Positions 32,377 to 37,627 of a DNA stretch of 37,627 nucleotides are shown here, one piece after another; position 1 is the stretch's first letter, and each line of letters opens with the position of its first letter. The notes below the pieces were generated by a model, which did no database searches, was not told the origin of the DNA, and saw nothing but the letters and a program-made list of their open reading frames with translations. Origin of the DNA: JADJOY01 sp046331705 [NCBI: bacterium]. Its GTDB lineage: Bacteria; JADJOY01. The DNA lies in NCBI GenBank assembly GCA_046331705.1, contig JAXLQJ010000068.1:1-37627 (forward strand), in the 5' to 3' direction. The translations under genes were made by a program, and so were the position numbers.

Positions 32377-33036
32377 ATGGTGATGTGGTTGCGCCGCGGC
32401 AAGCGCTTTCCCGATCCCGAGCTGGAGGCGGACGAGCACGGGCTGGTGGCGATCGGCGGCGAGATCGTCCCCGACCTGCTGGTGGAGGCCTATCGTCGCG
32501 GCATCTTCCCGTGGTCCTCGGATCCGGTGCCGACGTGGTGGTGCCCACACCCGCGCGCCATCTTTCCGCTCGACGCCTGGCGTCCCCATCGCAGCATCCT
32601 GCGCTCGATCCGCCGCGAGGGCTGGACGTTCACCACGGACCGCGCGTTCGTGGAGGTGATGCTGGGTTGCGCCGAGGCCACGACGCGCCGCCCGGAGACG
32701 TGGATCACCGAGGACTTCGTCAATGCGTACGCCGAGCTCCATCGGCACGGAATCGCCCACAGCCTCGAGGTCTGGGAGGGCGACGCGCTGGTGGGCGGGA
32801 TCTACGGCGTGACGCTGGGCGGATACTTCGGTGGGGAATCGATGTTCCACCGCCGCACCGACGCGTCCAAGGCCGCGGTGACCAAGCTCGCCGAGCATCT
32901 GCGCGAGCGGCGCTTCACGCTCTTCGACGCGCAGGTGATGAACCCGCACCTGGCGCGGCTGGGAGCGGTGTCGATCGGGCGCACGGACTTCCTGCGGCGC
33001 CTCAAGCACGCCATCTCCGTCGACGCGTCGTTCTGA
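32377..33036 (+). CDS. aat: Leucyl/phenylalanyl-tRNA-protein transferase
   Basis: A 219-residue cytosolic enzyme that adds Leu or Phe from aminoacyl-tRNA to proteins with N-terminal Lys/Arg, marking them for ClpS/ClpAP (the bacterial N-end rule). Diagnostic motifs are GLVAIGGEIVPDLLVEAYRRGIFPW (about 20-44), WWCPHPRAIF, AYAELHRHGIAHSLEVWEGDALVGGIYGVTLG and ESMFHRRTDASKAA, ending in FTLFDAQVMNPHLARLGAV. Full length for the family. GAGGTGA lies 4-5 nt before the ATG at 32377. It stands alone between divergent and convergent neighbours; no clpS/clpA is in the window. Confidence 0.96.
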   Translation: MVMWLRRGKRFPDPELEADEHGLVAIGGEIVPDLLVEAYRRGIFPWSSDPVPTWWCPHPRAIFPLDAWRPHRSILRSIRREGWTFTTDRAFVEVMLGCAEATTRRPETWITEDFVNAYAELHRHGIAHSLEVWEGDALVGGIYGVTLGGYFGGESMFHRRTDASKAAVTKLAEHLRERRFTLFDAQVMNPHLARLGAVSIGRTDFLRRLKHAISVDASF

Positions 33037-33072
33037 TCGAGCGCAGCCGTTCCGGGCGCGGCGTCGAATCGC

Positions 33073-34644
33073 TCAGTAGACCCAGCCGGAGTCGGCGTGG
33101 GGGCGACGGCGAAGGGGCAAGCGGCGCGCCTGCTTCCAGGTCGGGATCGGGTGCAGCTCGACCCGCAGCCGGCGATGATGGATGTGCAGGAAGTAGATCG
33201 CGAGCGCGATCGCGAGCGCGCCCAGGTCGAAGTCGCTGGTGTTGCGCGCGATCCGACCGCAACCGCCTGGCGTGCATTCGTCGCCGAAGCCGTCGCCGTC
33301 GGCATCGCTCTGCGCGGGGTTCACGAGGGTGGGACAGTTGTCGCAGGCGTCCGGCACACCGTCGCCGTCGCCGTCCGCACCCGTGCAGGACGCCGCGAGC
33401 TCGAGCGCGCCGCGGTCGCAGCGCGCCACGTGATCGCCGTCGCCATCGAGGGGCCGCGGATGACCCGCTTGATCGAAGGCGTCGCAACCGGCGGGATCTC
33501 CACTGTCGATCGCCGGGCTCGCGGCCCCGAGCACGACGGCCGAGGTGCTCCCGTCGGCGCTCTCGACGCGCGTGAGCTTCGCGTCCACGCTCGCCAGGTC
33601 CGACGCGCTGGCGAGGCCGCAGCCGCCGCTGGCGTCGAGGTTGAAGCCGCCGCTCGTCAGCGCGCCGTAGCAGGTGCCGGTCACGATCGAGTTGTGGATG
33701 CGGATCACCGCGTTGCCATCCGCTTCCAGGTCCAGGTTGGCGTCGAACGCGAACGTGGAGCTCTCGACCTCGACCTCGCTGCCGGGTGCCGCCAGCAGCG
33801 AGCCGCCGTAGGGCGCGCACAGCCCCTCCAGGCACGCGTACCAGTGGTTGGCGGCGAACACGGTGTCGCGCACCGAGACCTCGCCCTTCGCGTAGATCGC
33901 CCAGTTGCCGTTCTCGCTCAGCAGCGAGCGCTCGATCGTGGCGCTGCCCGCCGGCGCGACGTAGATCCCGCCACCGCCGCCCGGAAGCTCCCAGCCGCTC
34001 ATCCAGCCGTATGCGTTGTTGTAGTGGATCGAGGAATCCTCGACGGCCAGGGTGCCGCTGCCCACGTAGATCGCACCGCCGTACGTGATGCCGGGATCGA
34101 CGCTGCCGAAGTTGTAGGCGAGCAAGACCTTCGAGACCACGACGTGGCCGCTCTCGTCGAGGATCCCACCGCCCCACGGCTTCGCCGCGTCGCGCGCCGT
34201 TCCGCCCTCGATCGCCAGCGACTCGAAGACCACGTTGCGATCGCCGACCACGTGGAACACCCGATCGAGGCCGCCCGCGTCGACGAGGGTGGCCGCCGAC
34301 CCCGCGCCGCGGATCGTCAGGTCGCTCGCGATGTCCAGGTCGCCGGTGGCCGCCGCGTCCTCGCCGCGTCCCGCGATCGCCAGCCGATACGTTCCCGCGG
34401 GCAGCTCGATCACGTCCGCGCCCGAGCCGGCTGCGCAGCCGTCCACGGCTCGATCGCCGTTGGCGGCGATCACCGCTTCGCGCAACGAGCACGTGCCGAT
34501 CGCGCCTTGCGCCGCGTCATCCGCCGTCGTCGTGACGACGATGGTGCCGGCGCGTGCGCGCGACGCGATCGCCAGGACGAGCGCGCAGAGGATCACGGCG
34601 CTGCGCGCACGATCGTCACGAATGTTCGCGAGAGGAGACTGCAT
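33073..34644 (-). CDS. Secreted CSLREA beta-helix protein with thrombospondin type-3-like repeats
   Basis: A 523-residue exported protein. The signal peptide spans about 1-32 (AVILCALVLAIASRARA). The CSLREA motif (GTCSLREAVIAANGD, about 50-64) precedes a right-handed parallel beta-helix (about 65-400), with repeated Gly/Asn/Val turns and Gly-rich stretches such as GGGGGIYVAP. Then come Asp-rich calcium-binding thrombospondin type-3-like repeats (DGDGDGVPDACDNCP and DADGDGFGDEC) and a C-terminal hydrophobic helix followed by basic residues (LGALAIALAIYFLHIHHRR), which looks like a sorting or membrane-anchor tail. The ATG at 34642-34644 is preceded by GCAGGG. Probably surface-exposed or adhesin/lyase-like; no catalytic residues can be assigned. 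Confidence 0.85.
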   Translation of the reverse strand: MQSPLANIRDDRARSAVILCALVLAIASRARAGTIVVTTTADDAAQGAIGTCSLREAVIAANGDRAVDGCAAGSGADVIELPAGTYRLAIAGRGEDAAATGDLDIASDLTIRGAGSAATLVDAGGLDRVFHVVGDRNVVFESLAIEGGTARDAAKPWGGGILDESGHVVVSKVLLAYNFGSVDPGITYGGAIYVGSGTLAVEDSSIHYNNAYGWMSGWELPGGGGGIYVAPAGSATIERSLLSENGNWAIYAKGEVSVRDTVFAANHWYACLEGLCAPYGGSLLAAPGSEVEVESSTFAFDANLDLEADGNAVIRIHNSIVTGTCYGALTSGGFNLDASGGCGLASASDLASVDAKLTRVESADGSTSAVVLGAASPAIDSGDPAGCDAFDQAGHPRPLDGDGDHVARCDRGALELAASCTGADGDGDGVPDACDNCPTLVNPAQSDADGDGFGDECTPGGCGRIARNTSDFDLGALAIALAIYFLHIHHRRLRVELHPIPTWKQARRLPLRRRPHADSGWVY

Positions 34645-34689
34645 GGCCCTGCCGGTGGTTGCATTTCCGATGCCCTTCGCGGGCCGCCG

Positions 34690-34707
34690 CCTTCGCTCGC
34701 GCGAAGG
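34690..34707. other. Hairpin in the leader of the beta-helix gene
   Basis: Perfect 7-bp stem CCTTCGC / GCGAAGG with a TCGC loop, 45 nt upstream of the beta-helix gene start. It lies in the 292-nt region shared with the divergent kinase gene. It may be an RNA structure of the leader. No promoter could be assigned by eye in this region. Confidence 0.3.
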
Positions 34708-34936
34708 GAGCGAATCGCCCCGTCCGTTCGACTTCCCGCGAAATTCACGGACATTTCGCCCGGTATCGCGAAGCGCCCTTGCACGCGAGGGCGCGCCTGC
34801 GTCACGCGCCTGACGCCCGCCGCCCACGGCGCCCGCTCGCCGAGCGCTGGCCAGCGTGACGATCGCCGACGAGTCACGCGCATGGGAGGTGCGAGCGAGA
34901 CCCAGTAGAATCGCCGCGGGGGACAAGGCGGACTCG

Positions 34937-36991
34937 GTGAAGAAAACACACGGCGATTTCCCGGGCGACGAGCCCGGTGACGTCTCGCGCACCGGGCATT
35001 ACTGCCCCGCGTGTCACGCCCCCATCGATCCGGCGCAACGGGATTGCCCGGAATGCGGCCAGCGCATCCCGGTACGCGATCCGCTCATCGGCTACGTCTT
35101 CGACGGGCGCTACCGCGTCATCGACGTCCTCGGCCGCGGCGGCATGGCGGTCGTGTACTGGGCCGACGACGCGAGCGTTCCCGGCGGACGCGAGGTCGCG
35201 CTCAAGCTCTTGAAGCCCGACCTCCTCCAGGACGCGCGCGCCGTGGAGCGCTTCCGTCGCGAGTCCGAGCGCGCGAGCCAGATCCATCACCCCAACGCGG
35301 TGCAGGTGTTCGATCACGGCGAGTTCTCGGATGGGATGCTGTTCCTGGCGATGGAGCGGCTGCGCGGGACGCCGCTCAGCGAGCTGATCCGGCAGGGGCG
35401 CGGCCTGCCCGAGGCACGCGCCGTGAAGCTCCTGGTCCAGATCGCCAGCGCGGTCGGCGAGGCGCACCGCATCGGTCTCGTGCACCGCGACCTGAAGCCG
35501 GACAACGTGATGATCGAGCCCGGATCGACGGGCCAGGGCGAGCGCGCCGTGGTGCTCGACTTCGGGATCGCCAAGTCGATGCGCGATCCGCACGAGGAAC
35601 GCCGCGGGCGCCTCGCTCGCTGGCTCGCGCGCGACACCACGCCGGCGCGCGACGCCGCCGGCGTACCGCTCACGCGCAGCGGCTACGTGATGGGCACGCC
35701 GGATTACATGTCGCCCGAACAAGCGGCGGGAAACCCGATCGACGCGCGCAGCGACGTGTTCTCGCTCGGCCTGATCCTCTTCGAGATGCTCACCGGCGAG
35801 CTGCCTTGGGAGCCCATCAACGACCCCACCACCGCGGCGGCGGAGCCGATCGAGACGCCACGCCACCTGCGCTCGATCGCCGCGGTCCGCCCCGAGCTGA
35901 CCGTGAGCGCGGACCTGGATCGCATCCTGGGAATGGCGCTCGCGCTCGACGTCGGTTGGCGCTACCCGGATGCGCAGGCGCTCGCGCAGGATCTCGACCG
36001 GCTGCGACGCTCGAGCCTCTACGAGGACTTCAAGGACCGCACCAGCCGCGTGGTGAAGGAGCGCGCCACCGGCTCTCCCACCCGCGGCTTGACGTCGCGG
36101 ACCACCGGCGTCGCGGGCAAGCGGCGCGCGCGCGCCCAGCCCAGCGCGGTGCTCGGGATGGTCCCGCGACTGGTCGGCGCAGTGGTGGTGCTCGCGGCGA
36201 TCGGCGGCGCGGGCTGGATCGCCGCGAGCGAGACCGCGCGCAGCGACGCGCTCGCGTTGCTGGCGAGGCTCGGCTGGATCGCGGAGGCACCTTCGGCGGC
36301 GCCCAGCGCCCCCGAGAGCGAGCAGCGGAGCACCAAGGGCGGCGCACAGGTGAAGCGCACGCCGAGCCAGCTCCTGGCCGATGGCGAGCGCGCGCTGGAC
36401 GAGCATCGCTGGGAGGACGCGCGCGCTCGTTTCGAGGAAGCGATGGATCGGGATCGACCGTCGGCACGCGCGTGGTTGGGGCTCGCGCGAGCGCAGATCG
36501 GGTTGGGACGCTCCGACGATTCCCAATACTCCTTCACGCGCGCCCTCGATCTGCTCGCCAGCTCGACCGAGAAGGGCGCCAAGGCGCGCGTCGCCGAGGT
36601 GAAGCAGCTCGCGCTCAAGAACGCGCGCCTCGACGAGCTGCCGGAAAGCGCGCGTCGTTACGTGGCGCTCGGCGACACCGAGGGCGCGGTCGGCGCGTAC
36701 ACGGAGTACCTGGAAGCCCGCCCTTGGGACGGCGGGATCGAGCTGCGCCTGGGCATGCTGCTGGCGCGCGCCAATCGCCTCACCGAGGCCATCCCCCACC
36801 TCGAGACCGCGGTGAAGCTTTCGCCAGACGTCGTCGAGGCACACCTCGAGCTGGGGATGGCGTACTCGCGCGTGAAGCAGGCGAGCGACGCCCAACGCGA
36901 GCTCGCGCGGGCCCTCGAGCTCGACCCGAGCAACGCCGAGGCGCGCCGCCAGCTCGAGATCGCGCGCCGCCACGCGCCGAGCTCGCCGTGA
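34937..36991 (+). CDS. Ser/Thr protein kinase with zinc ribbon and TPR domain
   Basis: A 684-residue membrane-anchored Hanks-type kinase. In order: a zinc ribbon (CPACH...CPECG, about 23-41), the kinase domain from about 58 (glycine loop LGRGGMAVVYWA, catalytic Lys in VALKLL, HRDLKPDNVM, DFGIAKS, GTPDYMSPEQAAGNPIDARSDVFSLG), a basic linker, and one transmembrane helix (LVGAVVVLAAIGGAGWIAA, about 415-435). Extracytoplasmic TPRs make up the C-terminal third (ARAWLGLARAQIGLGR, AHLELGMAYSRVKQASDAQRELARALEL). All catalytic motifs are intact, so it should phosphorylate proteins, with the TPRs likely sensing or docking a partner. The GTG at 34937 is chosen for upstream AAGG; a GTG 81 nt upstream is in frame. 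It is divergent from the beta-helix gene. Confidence 0.9.
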   Translation: MKKTHGDFPGDEPGDVSRTGHYCPACHAPIDPAQRDCPECGQRIPVRDPLIGYVFDGRYRVIDVLGRGGMAVVYWADDASVPGGREVALKLLKPDLLQDARAVERFRRESERASQIHHPNAVQVFDHGEFSDGMLFLAMERLRGTPLSELIRQGRGLPEARAVKLLVQIASAVGEAHRIGLVHRDLKPDNVMIEPGSTGQGERAVVLDFGIAKSMRDPHEERRGRLARWLARDTTPARDAAGVPLTRSGYVMGTPDYMSPEQAAGNPIDARSDVFSLGLILFEMLTGELPWEPINDPTTAAAEPIETPRHLRSIAAVRPELTVSADLDRILGMALALDVGWRYPDAQALAQDLDRLRRSSLYEDFKDRTSRVVKERATGSPTRGLTSRTTGVAGKRRARAQPSAVLGMVPRLVGAVVVLAAIGGAGWIAASETARSDALALLARLGWIAEAPSAAPSAPESEQRSTKGGAQVKRTPSQLLADGERALDEHRWEDARARFEEAMDRDRPSARAWLGLARAQIGLGRSDDSQYSFTRALDLLASSTEKGAKARVAEVKQLALKNARLDELPESARRYVALGDTEGAVGAYTEYLEARPWDGGIELRLGMLLARANRLTEAIPHLETAVKLSPDVVEAHLELGMAYSRVKQASDAQRELARALELDPSNAEARRQLEIARRHAPSSP

Positions 36992-37001
36992 GGTGAGCAC
37001 G

Positions 37002-37027
37002 AGCCGCTCACCCCGGGGCGAGCGGCT
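37002..37027. terminator. Hairpin after the kinase gene
   Basis: Perfect 8-bp stem AGCCGCTC / GAGCGGCT with a CCCCGGGG-containing loop, starting 11 nt after the kinase stop and lying before the convergent CHAD gene. It lacks a T-tract, so it is a probable but unproven transcript-end structure. Confidence 0.45.
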
Positions 37028-37134
37028 GTTGCCTCGGGGGCTCACCCGACTCGCCTCGCTGCGCTCGCGGTGCGAAGCACGACGCGCAGCAGGCTCCTCG
37101 CCGCGGCGGGTCGAGCCCGAGCGCGAAGCGTCGT

Positions 37135-37627
37135 TCAGCGAGCGCGCGCTGACGCGCGGAGCCGCTCGAGCACGGCGTCCACGTGGCGGTCCGTGCGCTT
37201 GCTGGTGAAGCGCGACCACGCCTTGGCGAAACGCGCGCGGGCCTCGGCGGCGCGCGCCATCTCCGTGGCCAGCGCTTCGGCGATCGCCCCGGCGCGAGCG
37301 CTCGCGGCCAAGGGCGGCGCCGCTTCGATGAATCGGCGCAGCACTTGGCCGCCCACGACCGCGTCCTGGTGGGCACCGAGCACGTCCTGAAGATCGGCGA
37401 GGTCGTCGAGCAGCCGCCGCCCCTCGCGCCCCGCGAGCTCGTCCACCACCTCGAGCACGTAGCGCAGGCGCTTGGCGCGAATGCGCAGCTCGTGCAGATC
37501 CTCGGCACGCGGGTCGCGCCCGACCCGCTTGCCCTGCTTGAGCGTGCGGCGATGCGCACGCTCGATGACGTCCGCGCCGAGCGCCCCCACGCTCGTCCGT
37601 GCGGCGGCGCGCAGCAACGGCTCGCGG
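37135..37627 (-). CDS. CHAD-domain protein (N-terminus outside window)
   Basis: The frame is open to the window edge; about 163 C-terminal codons are present. The CHAD domain signature HELRIRAKRLRYVLEVVDEL is clear, followed by LDDLADLQDVLGAHQDAVVGGQVLRRFIE. Conserved His and basic residues on the helical bundle bind polyphosphate, and CHAD proteins target polyphosphate granules. Many are fused to a CYTH domain at the N-terminus, which would be outside the window. The remaining C-terminus is Ala/Arg-rich helix. Confidence 0.9.
   Translation of the reverse strand, partial: REPLLRAAARTSVGALGADVIERAHRRTLKQGKRVGRDPRAEDLHELRIRAKRLRYVLEVVDELAGREGRRLLDDLADLQDVLGAHQDAVVGGQVLRRFIEAAPPLAASARAGAIAEALATEMARAAEARARFAKAWSRFTSKRTDRHVDAVLERLRASARAR

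Noticed and set aside
34856-34936. Upstream GTG start for the kinase
   Set aside because: The extra 27 residues are poor in motif content and the GTG at 34937 has better ribosome-site support; left as an alternative.

Overview
The window is high-GC, Gram-negative chromosomal DNA. It encodes exported lipoproteins, an outer-membrane porin-like protein, a Ser/Thr kinase with TPRs and a CSLREA/thrombospondin-type-3 beta-helix protein. That mix suggests a member of the former Deltaproteobacteria (Myxococcota/Desulfobacterota-like), but no taxonomic marker gene is present, so this is an inference. I saw no rRNA, tRNA, CRISPR array, phage module or intact insertion sequence.

Layout. 1-5.9 kb is a potassium/P-II locus. 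A leftward operon holds a 123-aa membrane protein, a 27-aa membrane peptide, kdpF and kdpA (cut by the window edge). Facing it are a P-II gene, a duplicated four-helix-bundle membrane protein and a KimA-like potassium transporter. Three sigma-54-type promoters and three copies of one palindrome (GTGC-N5-GCAC) sit in the two control regions, and two promoter/operator pairs have identical spacing. This is the most interesting part of the window. 5.9-9 kb has a di-heme peroxidase-like lipoprotein behind a Fur-box-like site and a CoA-transferase. 9.1-11.4 kb has a fused MNT-HEPN protein with damaged active sites, then a PIN-PhoH ATPase. 11.5-14.3 kb has a VOC protein, an exported SMI1/KNR4 protein and a duplicated histidine-phosphatase lipoprotein.

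14.4-18.6 kb is an accessory stretch of small leftward genes. It holds a three-gene set coupled by 4-nt overlaps (membrane peptide, ASCH protein, unknown protein), several unrecognised proteins, one gene broken by a single-base frameshift, and a 29-nt repeat found on both sides of that gene. 18.6-19.0 kb has no recognisable gene.

19.0-24.5 kb is cation homeostasis: a ChaA-type antiporter, a Zur-like Fur-family regulator, a small exported His/Cys protein, a porin-like protein, and a metal ABC binding protein and permease without an ATPase gene. Then come an M16 double-domain peptidase, a leftward five-gene run (three methyltransferases, a GT39-type glycosyltransferase and a 3-methyladenine DNA glycosylase), aat, the beta-helix protein, the kinase and a partial CHAD protein.

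How the genes may work together: the first 5.9 kb looks like a sigma-54 regulon tying high-affinity (Kdp) and KimA-type potassium uptake to a P-II sensor of nitrogen/carbon/energy state. The 20-24.5 kb block looks like a zinc-uptake locus spanning outer membrane, periplasm and inner membrane.
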